Notes under the pieces: generated by a model
Seen by the model: only the letters and a program-made list of their open reading frames with translations
Databases searched by the model: none
Told to the model about the DNA's origin: nothing
Assembly: GCF_007747795.1 (NCBI RefSeq)
Contig: NZ_CP036275.1
Coordinates: 620,001-684,000, forward strand
From: Maioricimonas rarisocia
GTDB lineage: Bacteria > Planctomycetota > Planctomycetia > Planctomycetales > Planctomycetaceae
DNA length: 64,000 nt
Direction of reading: 5' to 3'
Shown here: positions 1 through 9,724 of the stretch, in pieces
Position numbering within the stretch: the first letter of the stretch is position 1
Layout of the letters: every line of letters starts with the position of its first letter
Position numbers and translations under genes: made by a program

Positions 1-1
1 C

Positions 2-124
2 GCTGACGTAGTTCAGGCATCGCCTGACGAACACCGACGTTGAATGACGAGTCAGGCTGCATGCCCACCCGCCTTCGGCGTGAGGGCATGGCACCCGTCG
101 GGCGGGCCGCGATGCCGGGACCAG
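2..124. repeat. Direct repeat copy 1 (123 bp)
   Basis: This block recurs at 240-362 with a period of 238 bp and only a handful of substitutions. It contains the short inverted repeats CAGGC-atc-GCCTG and CATGCCC...GGGCATG, the latter enclosing CGCC-ttc-GGCG. A 16-base core at 23-38 is seen again with one mismatch at 61240-61255, so the unit appears to belong to a dispersed repeat family. No coding signal is seen in 1-405. Confidence 0.85.
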
Positions 125-239
125 CCGTAGGGCCGGCTATTGCCGGCCGACGAGTCTGGTGGACGGACCGGTGTGCCGCGCCCTCACCTCTGCGGCGGCA
201 CTCGCTTGCGCTTCGTGCTGGTATCGGATGCGAGCGTCA

Positions 240-362
240 GCTGACGTAGCCCAGGCATCGCCTGACGAACACCGACGTTGAATGACGAGTCAGGCTGCAT
301 GCCCACCCGCCTTCGGCGTGAGGGCATGGCATCCGTCGGGCGGGCCGCAATGCTGGGACCAG
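240..362. repeat. Direct repeat copy 2 (123 bp)
   Basis: Second copy of the block at 2-124. It runs directly into a perfect hairpin at 352-369 (GCTGGGA, loop CCAG, TCCCAGC). The same type of hairpin, with compensating changes, is found at 1205-1222. The intervening unique DNA (125-239) is GC-rich with further GGCCGGC-type palindromes but no gene. Confidence 0.85.
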
Positions 363-405
363 TCCCAGCCTACCTCTCAGGACTCATCGCTCAGCTCTTC
401 GACCG

Positions 406-903
406 TCAGCAGCGGAGGTCCATCTGCAGCGAGTACCAGTGGACGACGCCGTCCGGCTGATAGACCGCCATCACGAGTGGTCCGCCGCCGGCATGCGATG
501 TGAGCAGGGGAGTCTTACCATTGCGGAACCGCGATTTCCCCTCGGCGTCCCCGCACTTCCAGTACCATCCCCCTTCACGGGTAAAGTCATCGACCGTGGC
601 ATCGGCACGGAAGACCTCCATGGTGGCGGGGCGGATCCGGAAGGGCATCGCTTCCCCCTGCGGAACCCGGGCCGACGTGACGAACAGGTCCTGCCTGGCG
701 TCGACGATCGACGTTGCGTGGTCCAGAAACATATAGCCGCCCAGACCATGCTGTCGCACGTCTTCAAGCGCGTTGTCGGCCGCACCGTCTCCCTGCGGTT
801 CGGTTTCGCCAGGCAAGTGATCGGGGGAAACGGCGGTCGCGAGTGCTGCACCACCCAGTGTGGCCAGGAGGGCTCGGCGATTGATGGATTGCTGGTCTGC
901 CAT
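406..903 (-). CDS. Tat-type exported protein of unknown function
   Basis: A 165-residue protein. Residues 1-30 look like a twin-arginine signal: an RR pair followed by ALLATLGGAALATA, so export of a folded protein is likely. The mature part is acidic to neutral, with aromatic residues in a WYWK segment and a WYSLQMDL C-terminus. I recognise no catalytic motif or family. The ATG at 903 is chosen over a GTG nine bases upstream because GGAG lies eight bases before it. It stands alone, followed by the repeats at the left edge of the window. Real-gene support is the signal sequence, the ribosome site and an uninterrupted frame; function is unknown. Confidence 0.7.
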   Translation of the reverse strand: MADQQSINRRALLATLGGAALATAVSPDHLPGETEPQGDGAADNALEDVRQHGLGGYMFLDHATSIVDARQDLFVTSARVPQGEAMPFRIRPATMEVFRADATVDDFTREGGWYWKCGDAEGKSRFRNGKTPLLTSHAGGGPLVMAVYQPDGVVHWYSLQMDLRC

Positions 904-1075
904 CGCACTCACTCCGAACGAAGGGGCCTGAAAGAATTGCGCAGTCTGCCCGCGGCAGGAACTTGCCGCACCCTTGATGCTACCACATGAAATAACAGCG
1001 CACCAAATCGGAACTCCGCCAGTCAGTCGTCGCGGAGATCGACGATCTCACGCACAGTTGTTGCTCCGTCCAACG

Positions 1076-1104
1076 AAAAACGGACGACCCGGGGTGGTCG
1101 TCCG
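1076..1104 (-). terminator. Rho-independent terminator of the pilin-like gene
   Basis: Perfect 9-bp GC-rich stem (1081-1089 with 1096-1104, six-base loop) followed, reading on the minus strand, by TTTTT. It lies about 180 bp downstream of the stop of the gene at 1288-1767. The rest of 904-1287 holds no gene that I can support. Confidence 0.75.
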
Positions 1105-1204
1105 CGGGGGACACTCGCCGGTGGGGGCGGCGGCTGTTCTGCCGTCAACGAGAAGAGATACGAAAATGGGCAGACGCGATTGTCTGCCCTGGTGAGTTGG
1201 CAAT

Positions 1205-1222
1205 GCCGGGAACTGTCCCGGC
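1205..1222. repeat. Dispersed hairpin (GCCGGGA/TCCCGGC)
   Basis: Perfect 7-bp inverted repeat with a four-base loop. Sequence context (AATGCCGGGA...TCCCGGCCT) matches the hairpin that ends repeat copy 2 at 352-369, with paired substitutions that keep the stem. It is therefore probably the same kind of short planctomycete intergenic repeat. Confidence 0.5.
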
Positions 1223-1287
1223 CTGCGACGCTGCGTGCGGCGAACCGTGCAGCATCGGCATGAGATCGGCCGATTGGCGGACTCCAT

Positions 1288-1767
1288 CTACACGCCCACG
1301 GCTCCCGGCTCTTCGCGGAACTCGCGTGGCTTGCGTTGGCGTTTCGATCGATCCTCGGGGGCCGGACGCTTCTTGCGAGGACGCTTCGCCTTCTCTTCCA
1401 GTTCGGGCTCGGGCGCCTTCTTCGGAGTCAGTCGCGGTCGGATCTTCTCCGAGTCCGCTTCCTGCTCCGCCCGCTCTTCCAGCTCGTCGACGTAGACGCC
1501 CAGTTCGGCCAGCGATTCCTCGACCGGCGGCTGGGTGTAGCAGGAGCCGGCCGTCCAGGAGCCGCAGCCCTTCATTCCCTTGTAGCCGTAACTCTGGTCC
1601 AGGCTGCGGACGGCAAACGCCAGTTCCGTCAGTTCGTCGTTCACCGATTTTGACAGAGCGCTCAGTCCCACCGTTGCCCCGATCACGCCCAGTGTGCCCA
1701 GCAGGACGACTTCAGCGGACAGGACGGCACCACACTCGTCGCGCCACAACTCGCGGAGAGTCTGCAT
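1288..1767 (-). CDS. Flp-pilin-like membrane protein with basic tail
   Basis: A 159-residue protein. Residues 1-13 are a short charged leader ending in DECG. Residues 14-38 form one hydrophobic segment (AVLSAEVVLLGTLGVIGATV) with a Glu near its start, like class III (Flp) prepilins, where a Gly precedes the cleavage site and Glu sits near +5. Here the Glu would be at +6 if cleavage follows Gly13, so the match is imperfect. Residues 40-90 are soluble with two Cys. From about residue 105 the tail is strongly charged and Lys/Arg/Pro-rich. Flp pilins are usually only 50-70 residues, so this is either a pseudopilin or a pilin fused to an extra domain. AGAGG lies just ahead of the ATG. A promoter at 1866-1894 and a terminator at 1076-1104 suggest a single-gene transcript. 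Confidence 0.7.
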   Translation of the reverse strand: MQTLRELWRDECGAVLSAEVVLLGTLGVIGATVGLSALSKSVNDELTELAFAVRSLDQSYGYKGMKGCGSWTAGSCYTQPPVEESLAELGVYVDELEERAEQEADSEKIRPRLTPKKAPEPELEEKAKRPRKKRPAPEDRSKRQRKPREFREEPGAVGV

Positions 1768-1865
1768 CTCGTTACCTCTTCTGAGTTAAGGACCACAAAC
1801 CGGAGGAGAGGGTGCTGCGGTCCTCTCCTGAGAGCGTGTGTGGCGGCGATGGTCCATTTGGTTCA

Positions 1866-1894
1866 ACTGTAGTGGATGTGCGGGTTGTAGTCAA
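1866..1894 (-). promoter_or_regulatory. Sigma-70-type promoter of the pilin-like gene
   Basis: Minus-strand TTGACT (1889-1894), a 17-bp spacer and TACAGT (1866-1871). Five of six and four of six bases match consensus. It would give a leader of about 90 nt before the ATG at 1767. Confidence 0.5.
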
Positions 1895-1934
1895 TATGCG
1901 GGCTTTGAACAAAGTGGAGAGGTGTCGTTGCAAT

Positions 1935-1954
1935 CTGTTCAGCAGGTTGAACAG
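1935..1954. promoter_or_regulatory. 20-bp palindrome, possible operator
   Basis: CTGTTCA, six bases, TGAACAG: a perfect 7-bp inverted repeat. It lies 105 bp upstream of the aldolase-family gene and 40 bp upstream of the minus-strand promoter at 1866-1894. A plus-strand TATAGT at 2011-2016 could be the -10 of the aldolase gene, but I see no good -35. An operator role is inference. Confidence 0.35.
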
Positions 1955-2059
1955 GTTGGGGCAGGAGCAGGTCATCTTCCGGAAGCCGGGTGAACGGAAC
2001 CGTTTTGAGCTATAGTTGGCGAACAACCGATCTGAACTCAGCGAACGTGGACAGGACGC

Positions 2060-3097
2060 ATGGCTGAACGACTGCGCGGGATCTTCACACCCAACCTGGT
2101 GCCGTACGATGCGGACGGCGGGATCAACGAACCCGAACTCCGCCGGTACGTGGACTGGTTGATCGAGCGGGGAGTGCACGGCCTGTATCCGAACGGTTCA
2201 ACGGGTGAGTTCACCCGCTTCACGCCGGAAGAACGGCAGCGGATCGTGGCCATCATCGCCGACCAGGCGCGCGGCCGCGTGCCGATTCTCGCCGGTGCGG
2301 CGGAAGCGAATGCCCGCGAGACACTGCGTGCCTGCGAAGCGTATGCAGAGATGGGCGTGCGGGCCGTCGCGATCGTGGCCCCGTTCTACTACAAGCTGAG
2401 CCCGGCCTCGGTGTACGCGTACTTTCGCGAGATCGGCCTCAACACGCCGATCGATGTGACGCTGTACAACATTCCGATGTTTGCCAGCCCGATCGATGTG
2501 CCGACGGTCCAGCGACTCAGTGAAGAGTGCGAGCGGATCGTGGCGATCAAGGACTCATCCGGCGAGATCCCGCACATGATCCGGATGATTCAGGCGGTCC
2601 GACCGAACCGTCCCGAATTCAGCTTTCTGACCGGCTGGGATGCGGCACTGATGCCGATGCTGCTGGTCGGCTGCGACGGCGGAACGAACGCTTCGAGCGG
2701 TGTGGTGCCGGAGCTCACCCGCAAGCTGTACGACCTGACGCTGGCCGGTCAGCTCGACGAGGCCCGTCACATTCAGTACGACCTGGTGACGCTGTTCGAC
2801 ACGATGATCTTCCAGGCCGAATTCCCGGAAGGCTTTCGTGCGGCGGTCAACCTGCGTGGCTTCCAGATGGGTCGGGGACGTCAGCCGCTTTCGGAAGGCC
2901 AGCTGGCCGATCTGTCCGAACTGAGCCGGACGCTGCAATGCCTGCTGTCGACCCACGGCTTTACCGATCAGCCGGTCGGCGGATGTCCCGTCGATACGCC
3001 GGCCCCGACGTCATCGGGAGGTGCTGGTTCCGCCGACGACGTCTCGCGAATCACGCAGGCGGTGCTGGCCGAACTGAAGCGTCGTGGCCTTGCCTGA
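2060..3097 (+). CDS. DapA/N-acetylneuraminate lyase family aldolase with C-terminal helical tail
   Basis: A 345-residue class I (Schiff-base) aldolase or lyase of the dihydrodipicolinate synthase superfamily. Visible motifs are GSTGE at 46-50 (pyruvate carboxylate binding), Tyr136 in TLYNIP and the Schiff-base Lys164 in AIKDSSG. Family members take pyruvate or release it. Candidates include dihydrodipicolinate synthase, sialic acid lyase and 2-keto-3-deoxy-sugar-acid aldolases such as YjhH, and the sequence alone does not settle which. The usual domain ends near residue 300. Here it continues with a Pro/Ser/Gly-rich linker (about 305-325) and a terminal amphipathic helix (326-345), which resembles an encapsulation peptide. 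AGGA precedes the ATG. A YjhG-type xylonate dehydratase lies 41 kb away in this window and could supply its substrate, but this is speculative. Confidence 0.9.
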   Translation: MAERLRGIFTPNLVPYDADGGINEPELRRYVDWLIERGVHGLYPNGSTGEFTRFTPEERQRIVAIIADQARGRVPILAGAAEANARETLRACEAYAEMGVRAVAIVAPFYYKLSPASVYAYFREIGLNTPIDVTLYNIPMFASPIDVPTVQRLSEECERIVAIKDSSGEIPHMIRMIQAVRPNRPEFSFLTGWDAALMPMLLVGCDGGTNASSGVVPELTRKLYDLTLAGQLDEARHIQYDLVTLFDTMIFQAEFPEGFRAAVNLRGFQMGRGRQPLSEGQLADLSELSRTLQCLLSTHGFTDQPVGGCPVDTPAPTSSGGAGSADDVSRITQAVLAELKRRGLA

Positions 3098-3112
3098 AAA
3101 GAGAAGGGCACA

Positions 3113-3134
3113 CGGACGCACAACCGTGCGTCCG
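3113..3134. terminator. Stem-loop between convergent genes
   Basis: Perfect 9-bp stem CGGACGCAC/GTGCGTCCG with an AACC loop, between the stop codons of the aldolase gene and the DUF1559 gene. There is no T-run on either side, so intrinsic termination is uncertain. Confidence 0.45.
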
Positions 3135-3175
3135 CGGCCCCCAACCCGCTTCGCCTGGCAGTCACGGTTACGCCG

Positions 3176-4144
<969 letters not shown>

Positions 4145-4312
4145 CAGTCGGAACCTTGTATGCAGTCGCGATCCGGCGGCCGCGCGGGCCACCGTTCGAG
4201 CTGCCAGTTTGTTAGGCCGTGCAGCGGCTCCGACGTCCGAGCAGAGCGAGCGCGGTCAGGCAACGGCGCAGCAGAAGCACCGGTGGCGACGCGATATCGT
4301 TGACGTCGGGCA

Positions 4313-4840
4313 CTACGAGACGAGCAGGTTCGCCCGCAGCTGCGGTGGCGGCGTCTCCGGCTGATGAGCGCAGTCGGACTTGAGCGCAGTTCGCGGCGTG
4401 CCGAGTCTCCACAGTGTGGGAGATGCCGCGAGCACTGGCGTGGCAGTCGGGAGCCGCGGCTCTCTGCTGACAAGGTACCCGTGGTAGGTGTCAGAGCCAC
4501 AGTCACACTGCGTGAGCGCCGGTGCTTCAGGCGGTTCGTTTGCCGGCGTTCGGGCAGTTTCGGGCCGACTGCAGCAGGAAGACGAGGCAACCGGCTTTTC
4601 GGAGCGACTGCAGCAGCTCGTTGTGTCGACCTTCGACCGGCAACAGCAGAGTCCCTGCCGGATCAGCGTCGGCGGACACCCACAGCTGCGCGAGACGGTG
4701 TGGTCGACAGTCTGGGGGCCCTCGGGCAAGACCCTGAGCGGGAGCCCCAGCAGCGTGACAAGATAGCTGACCAGCAGCGTGAACCTTGTCAGCCGGCTGA
4801 GACGGGACGCCATTCGTCGTCGACGGCACCGCTTCCGCAT
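4313..4840 (-). CDS. Cys-rich protein with N-terminal signal anchor
   Basis: A 175-residue protein of no recognised family. A very basic N-terminus (MRKRCRRRRM) precedes a hydrophobic segment at about 18-38, then a Cys-rich region at 53-98 with CGC, CCC and two CC pairs, a CDC at about 132 and one Cys near 158, 13 Cys in total. A metal-binding or disulfide-rich secreted role is possible. An alternative ATG at 4813 keeps the hydrophobic segment. Neither start has a clear ribosome site. It lies between the DUF1559 gene and the NagB-like gene on the same strand. Moderate confidence that it is real. Confidence 0.5.
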   Translation of the reverse strand: MRKRCRRRRMASRLSRLTRFTLLVSYLVTLLGLPLRVLPEGPQTVDHTVSRSCGCPPTLIRQGLCCCRSKVDTTSCCSRSEKPVASSSCCSRPETARTPANEPPEAPALTQCDCGSDTYHGYLVSREPRLPTATPVLAASPTLWRLGTPRTALKSDCAHQPETPPPQLRANLLVS

Positions 4841-4956
4841 GACTCGTGTCTTGATCGCTCACCAGATTGGTGGTGTTCCGCGATCATTGAGCCTACCGGG
4901 AAGCTGCCGGCACCGTCAACAACGTGGCAATCATGACAACCGGATCGGCGGGAGGC

Positions 4957-6864
4957 TCACAGCTCCCCTTCGAGACGCCGGAACGCCTCGACTCCGAAGT
5001 ATTCGGGCAGACCGAGCTCGTTGTAGCGGCGAGCCGTCTGCTTCGTGCGGGCTTCGGCCCGGACCCAGAATTCCCGCTCGTCATGCCCGGGGAAGAGGGC
5101 CGCATCCTTCTGCGATTCGTGCTTGAAGATCGCCAGCTTCTTCCTGAGCATCACTTCGGGGCTAAGGGGAACGGCACGGTCGATTTCGTGCGGTTCGTAT
5201 TCCTGCCAGGCACCGCGGTACAGCCAGGCTTCCGGCTGCAGATCATCCTCGCCGAGCACCTTCAGGGCGGAAATGATCGCTTCGGCACACATGCGGTGCG
5301 TGCCGTGCGGGTCAGACAGGTCACCGGCCAGGTAGATCTGCGCCGGTTCGAGTGTGCGGATCAGCTCGGCCACGATGGCGACGTCTTCGTCGCCGATCGG
5401 CTTCTTCTTGACCTGGCCGGTCTGGTAGAAGGGCATGTCGAGAAAGTGACAGTGGTCGGCGGGCACGCCGGCCGTCTCGGCAGCACAGACCGCTTCCGTC
5501 TTGCGGATCAGTCCTTTGACCTTGAGGACCTCGGGCGAGTTGCTGTCGCCGCGACGGGCCAGCGCCTCGCGGAGGCCCGTTTCCATGGCGGTGCTCTCCT
5601 GCGACTGCAGGTTGAACATCTTCAGGTATTCGCTGACGTACTCGACGTGCCGCAGGGCATCGTGATCGAAGACCGCGATGTTGCCGCTGGTCATGTAGGC
5701 GATGTGAACGTCGTGCCCCTGCTGGGCAAGCGTGATCAGCGTGCCCCCCATCGAGATCACGTCGTCGTCGGGGTGCGGGCTGAAGACGATGATGGTCTGC
5801 TTTTCCTTCCCGCCGGGATGATTGCAGATCGTTTCCATCAGCGAATCGAAGACACGCTGGCGGATGTTTTCGACCGGCCCGCTCTCATGGACGAGATCGG
5901 TCAGGTGATGCCCCATGAAGTCGCGGGCTTCGAGCTTGAGGATCGGCTTGCTGACTTCTTCGGCGAGCCAGATCACCGCGCGGCGTTCGAGTTCGGCCGT
6001 CCAGTCGACGCAGTCCACTTCCCAGGGCGTGTTGACGGCCGTCAGTTCCGCAGCGGCTGCCGAGTCGAGCAGCAGCGTCGCGTTGGGGTGAGCCTGCAGG
6101 AAGCTGGCCGGGATCTCGGCCGTTTCCTCGTCTTCGGCCGAGCGACGGACGATCGGGGCCTTGTGCTCGCCGAGGGCCATCATGATGACGCGACGGGCAT
6201 CCATGATCGTCCCCACGCCCATCGTGACGGCGCGCAGGGGGACGTTCTCTTCGCCACCGAAACCGCTCGCGGCATCGCGGCGGGTGACCGGGTCGAGATT
6301 GACCAGACGGGTGCGGCTCGCGCGGGAACTGCCCGGTTCGTTGAAGCCGATGTGGCCGGTGCGGCCGATGCCCAGCATCTGGATGTCGATACCGCCGGCC
6401 GCTGCGATCGCCTTTTCATATTCGGCACAGAAGCGGTCGACCTTGCCGCGGGAGAGCTGCCCGTCGGGGATGTGGATGTTCTCTTCAGGCACGTTGACGT
6501 GGTCGAAGAAGTTTTCGCGCATCCAGCGGTGGTAGCTGTGGACCGAATCCGGCTCCATCGGCCAGTATTCGTCGAGGTTGAAGGTGACGACATTCGAGAA
6601 GTCGAGACCTTCTTCCTGATGCAGCCGGATCAGTTCGCGGTACACGCCGATCGGGGTCGAGCCGGTCGGCAGCCCGAGCACGGCCTGGCGTCCTTCCGAT
6701 TGACGCTGGCGGATCAGATCGGCCACCTCGGCAGCGACATGGCGTGCGAGAACCGCCGCGTTGCGGTACAGGACGCAGGGGAGGACGGTTCCGGGAAGCA
6801 GACGTCCCGGCTGTTCGTCGGTGAGGTCGGCGCTCTGCGAAGTGGGCACAGTCGGCATGCTCAT
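4957..6864 (-). CDS. Glucosamine-6-phosphate deaminase-like/PIG-L deacetylase fusion
   Basis: A 635-residue two-domain protein. Residues about 30-290 are a NagB-type sugar-phosphate isomerase/deaminase domain: LPTGSTP (66-72), NLDEYWP (96-102) and GRTGHIGFNEPG (167-178). Residues about 355-630 are a PIG-L/LmbE zinc deacetylase domain: HPDDD (364-368) and DPHGTHR (519-524). The same architecture is known from the PRK02122-type proteins of Bacteroidetes and others. Classical NagB has Asp (E. coli D141) two residues before the conserved His. Here that residue is Thr169, so activity of the first domain may differ. The role is probably amino-sugar catabolism, with one domain deacetylating and the other deaminating; this is inference. 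The ATG at 6864 was chosen because upstream residues are not family-like. It diverges from the PIG-L gene at 6963. Confidence 0.9.
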   Translation of the reverse strand: MSMPTVPTSQSADLTDEQPGRLLPGTVLPCVLYRNAAVLARHVAAEVADLIRQRQSEGRQAVLGLPTGSTPIGVYRELIRLHQEEGLDFSNVVTFNLDEYWPMEPDSVHSYHRWMRENFFDHVNVPEENIHIPDGQLSRGKVDRFCAEYEKAIAAAGGIDIQMLGIGRTGHIGFNEPGSSRASRTRLVNLDPVTRRDAASGFGGEENVPLRAVTMGVGTIMDARRVIMMALGEHKAPIVRRSAEDEETAEIPASFLQAHPNATLLLDSAAAAELTAVNTPWEVDCVDWTAELERRAVIWLAEEVSKPILKLEARDFMGHHLTDLVHESGPVENIRQRVFDSLMETICNHPGGKEKQTIIVFSPHPDDDVISMGGTLITLAQQGHDVHIAYMTSGNIAVFDHDALRHVEYVSEYLKMFNLQSQESTAMETGLREALARRGDSNSPEVLKVKGLIRKTEAVCAAETAGVPADHCHFLDMPFYQTGQVKKKPIGDEDVAIVAELIRTLEPAQIYLAGDLSDPHGTHRMCAEAIISALKVLGEDDLQPEAWLYRGAWQEYEPHEIDRAVPLSPEVMLRKKLAIFKHESQKDAALFPGHDEREFWVRAEARTKQTARRYNELGLPEYFGVEAFRRLEGEL

Positions 6865-6962
6865 GGCGAAAGACAGTTCGTTGTTGTAAGTTCGGTCCGT
6901 CGCGGCAGGGCCGCGGCTGAAACCATCATCGTCTATCACAATTGGGTGACGGGAAATTTTCA

Positions 6963-7727
6963 ATGTCCGGACCGCAGGCTCCCCCTCGAATCCTGGCGAT
7001 TCATGCACATCCTGACGACCTTGAGCTTCAATGTGCAGGCACGCTGGCCTTGCTGAAGAAACGGGGCTGTCCGGTTGTGATGGCCACGATGACGCCCGGC
7101 GACTGCGGGAGCGCCGAGCTGGGGCCCGACGAAATCGCGGCCGTTCGCCGCGAGGAGGCCCGCCGGTCTGCAGAGATGCTCGGTGCGGAGTACGTCTGCC
7201 TGGAATTCCGCGATCTGAGCATCTGCGTCGACAACGACAGCCGTCGTCGCGTCACTGAAATCATACGCAAAACCCGACCGGACCTGGTAATCACCGCACC
7301 GCCGGTCGATTACATGTCCGACCACGAGATGACCAGTCGGCTGGTTCGCGACGCCTGCTTCAATGCGTCGTGCCCGAATTACCTGACGCAGCAGTGGGAT
7401 CCGGCCCCCGCGACGGAGAAGATTCCCCACCTGTACTACGTCGACCCGATCGAAGGGGTGGACTGGTACGGCCAGCCTGTTCCTCACGATTTCGTACTGG
7501 ACATTTCGGAGACGTTCGAGTTCAAGCTCGAAATGCTCGCGTGTCACGAGAGCCAGCGGGCCTGGCTCCGCAAGCAGCATGGGCTCGATGAGTACCTCGA
7601 TGGCTGCCGTCGCTGGAGCAGCAAACGGGGGGCGGAGATCGGCGTCGAGTACGGTGAGGCGTTCCGGCAACACCGGGGCCATCCGTACCCGGGCGACAAC
7701 CTGCTGCAGGAACTGATTGCGGGCTGA
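6963..7727 (+). CDS. PIG-L family N-acetylglucosaminyl deacetylase
   Basis: A 254-residue stand-alone LmbE/PIG-L domain. The zinc site is visible as AHPDD (about residues 14-18) with a distal DH in YMSDHEMTS. This family removes N-acetyl groups from GlcNAc-containing substrates and also includes bacillithiol and mycothiol deacetylases. The protein has no signal peptide, so it is cytoplasmic. A TTG start at 6942 is possible, but ATG at 6963 fits the family N-terminus. The 98-bp gap to the divergent NagB/PIG-L fusion suggests a shared regulatory region and a shared amino-sugar or sugar-thiol substrate. Confidence 0.9.
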   Translation: MSGPQAPPRILAIHAHPDDLELQCAGTLALLKKRGCPVVMATMTPGDCGSAELGPDEIAAVRREEARRSAEMLGAEYVCLEFRDLSICVDNDSRRRVTEIIRKTRPDLVITAPPVDYMSDHEMTSRLVRDACFNASCPNYLTQQWDPAPATEKIPHLYYVDPIEGVDWYGQPVPHDFVLDISETFEFKLEMLACHESQRAWLRKQHGLDEYLDGCRRWSSKRGAEIGVEYGEAFRQHRGHPYPGDNLLQELIAG

Positions 7728-7746
7728 GAATGCCCGCATCGGCTGA

Positions 7747-7782
7747 TTGAGGGCCCCCCGGTCGCAGCCGGTGGGCTCTCGC
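7747..7782. terminator. Imperfect GC-rich stem-loop between convergent genes
   Basis: GAG-GGCC...GGCT-CTC type stem of about 11-13 bp with two mismatches, located between the stops of the PIG-L gene and the GNAT-nitrilase gene. No T-run; a bidirectional terminator is possible. Confidence 0.3.
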
Positions 7783-7805
7783 AATGCTCGAGACTCATCT
7801 CTCCC

Positions 7806-9380
7806 TCACACCTCGTGCGTTTCGCCGTCCTCATGGTAGACGACCTTGTACAGGTCCCGGCGGCGGTCGTTCCAGTTCTGCACGCTCCCGCTTCCGTCCC
7901 GATGGATGCGCAGCATCTCGACGTCGACGTCGTGAATGATCAGCGTTTCGACGTTGGGGGTGCACTCGGCGGCGACCGCATCGCGTGAGAACTCGGCATC
8001 GGCCGGTGTGAAGATCGCCGACTGCGCGTAGTGGATATCGGAGTTCTCTACGAACGGCAGGTTTCCTGTGCAGCCGGCCACGGCCACGTACAGGTGGTTC
8101 TCCACGCAGCGAGCCAGCGCGCAATGGCGGATCCGCAGGTATCCGTGCCGTGTATCGGTGTTGAACGGCACGAAGATAATGCGGGCTCCTTTCTGCGCAG
8201 CGATGCGGACCAGTTCGGGGAACTCGATGTCGTAGCAGACGAGGATCGCGATCGTGCCGCAGTCGGTATCGAAGACCTCGACACGGTTGCCGGGGCTCAC
8301 ACCCCACCATTTCCGTTCGCTCGGTGTGATGTGAATCTTGTACTGCTTGCCGAGCGTTCCGTCGCGGCGGAACAGGTACGCGACGTTGTAGAGCACCTCG
8401 TTCTCGAGCACGAACTGCGATCCGCCAATCACGTTCACGTTGTACTTGACCGCCATCTCGGTGAAGAGTTCGAGATACTGCGGCGTGAACTCCGAGAGCT
8501 TGCGGGCCGCCTGGCCGCTGCGCGTCCCCGGCACGCAGGAGAGGAGCTGAGTGGTCATCAGTTCGGGGAAGAGCACGAAGTCGCTCTTGTAGTCGGATGC
8601 AACGTCGATGAAGAACTCGCACTGCTGGGCGAACTCTTCGAAGCTGTTGACGGCCCGCATCTGGTACTGCACGGCGGCGAGGCGGATCAGCTCGACCGGA
8701 TGGTGATAGCGGCGTTTGGCTCCCGGCTGGTGGTCGAGATTCCGCCATTCGAGAAACGTGGCGTAGCCGCGCGACGACGTGTCGGAGGGGAAGTAGTCGG
8801 CAATCAGCCCCTGCAGAGCAAAGCCGTTGGAGAGCTGGGCCGTCAGCACCGGGTCGAACAGCGTCTTGTCGATCACCCGCTCGACGTACTCGCGGGCCGA
8901 CATCTTGTCCGCATGAGCGCCATAACCGGGAATCCGCCCCCCGATGATGATCCGCGAGAGGTTGTGGCTGCGGCAGATCTCCTTGCGGGCGTCGTAGAGC
9001 CGCCGCGACAGCTTCATGCCGCGGAACTTCGGATCGACCATGATCTCGATGCCGTACAGTGTGTCTCCCTTCGGATCATGATTCCGGATGTACCCGTTGT
9101 CGGTGACTTTGGTCCAGTCGTGCCAGGAGAGGTTGGGATCGTAATCGACGATGAGGCTGCTGGAAGAGGCGGCCAGCTCGCCGTCGATCTCGATGCAGAT
9201 CTGCCCTTCGGGGAAGGTTCGCAACTGGCTCTCGATCTGGTCGCGTCCCCACGGCTGCATGCTGGGAAAGCATCGCTGCTGCATGTCGATGAGGGCATCG
9301 AAGTCGTCAATCCGGAGTGGGCGGACGATCGTTTTCCACTCGAAGTCTTTCAGGTTCAGCTTGTCCATTCTGTGCTCCAT
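7806..9380 (-). CDS. GNAT acetyltransferase/nitrilase (carbon-nitrogen hydrolase) fusion
   Basis: A 524-residue protein. Residues about 17-215 are a GNAT acyltransferase domain, and 230-515 are a nitrilase-superfamily amidase domain with the Glu-Lys-Cys triad in place: Glu273 in FPELMT, Lys348 in YKIHITPSE and Cys382 in VCYDIEFPE. The same two-domain order occurs in B. subtilis YhcX and relatives. Substrates are unknown for the family; an acylated amine that is later hydrolysed is a reasonable guess. ATG codons at 9380 and 9368 are both possible. It is a single gene, convergent with the PIG-L gene, and its upstream side is a long non-coding region. Confidence 0.93.
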   Translation of the reverse strand: MEHRMDKLNLKDFEWKTIVRPLRIDDFDALIDMQQRCFPSMQPWGRDQIESQLRTFPEGQICIEIDGELAASSSSLIVDYDPNLSWHDWTKVTDNGYIRNHDPKGDTLYGIEIMVDPKFRGMKLSRRLYDARKEICRSHNLSRIIIGGRIPGYGAHADKMSAREYVERVIDKTLFDPVLTAQLSNGFALQGLIADYFPSDTSSRGYATFLEWRNLDHQPGAKRRYHHPVELIRLAAVQYQMRAVNSFEEFAQQCEFFIDVASDYKSDFVLFPELMTTQLLSCVPGTRSGQAARKLSEFTPQYLELFTEMAVKYNVNVIGGSQFVLENEVLYNVAYLFRRDGTLGKQYKIHITPSERKWWGVSPGNRVEVFDTDCGTIAILVCYDIEFPELVRIAAQKGARIIFVPFNTDTRHGYLRIRHCALARCVENHLYVAVAGCTGNLPFVENSDIHYAQSAIFTPADAEFSRDAVAAECTPNVETLIIHDVDVEMLRIHRDGSGSVQNWNDRRRDLYKVVYHEDGETHEV

Positions 9381-9724
9381 GGCAGAAAACGAATCGGGAT
9401 GTGCTCAAGTCTTGTCGTGATGCCCGCTGCAGATCCATGCCCGGCCTTACCGGGGCGGCTGCTGCTCGCTGGATTCACCAGGTCTTCGCTCTGAGATCAT
9501 CTCCCACTCAACGTTTCGCTGTAAGAAGTGGCACTCGTCGATTGTAAATTGTGCATGTCGACGGGTGGTCAGACGCGGGGCTACAGGTCGCCTGGTTTTT
9601 GTTTGAATCTGTAACGCGTGTGGTCTTCCGGGTTTGTGCATTCTCGTCAAGTTCGGTGGGGTTGAACCGACGTGGATGGCACGCCCTCTGCAATACTGCT
9701 TCTCCGGTGAGTGAGAGATCACCC

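Noticed and set aside
4924-7056. 710-codon open frame on the plus strand opposite the NagB/PIG-L fusion
   Set aside because: No family match in its translation, while the minus strand carries clear NagB and PIG-L motifs. High GC content keeps the antisense frame open.
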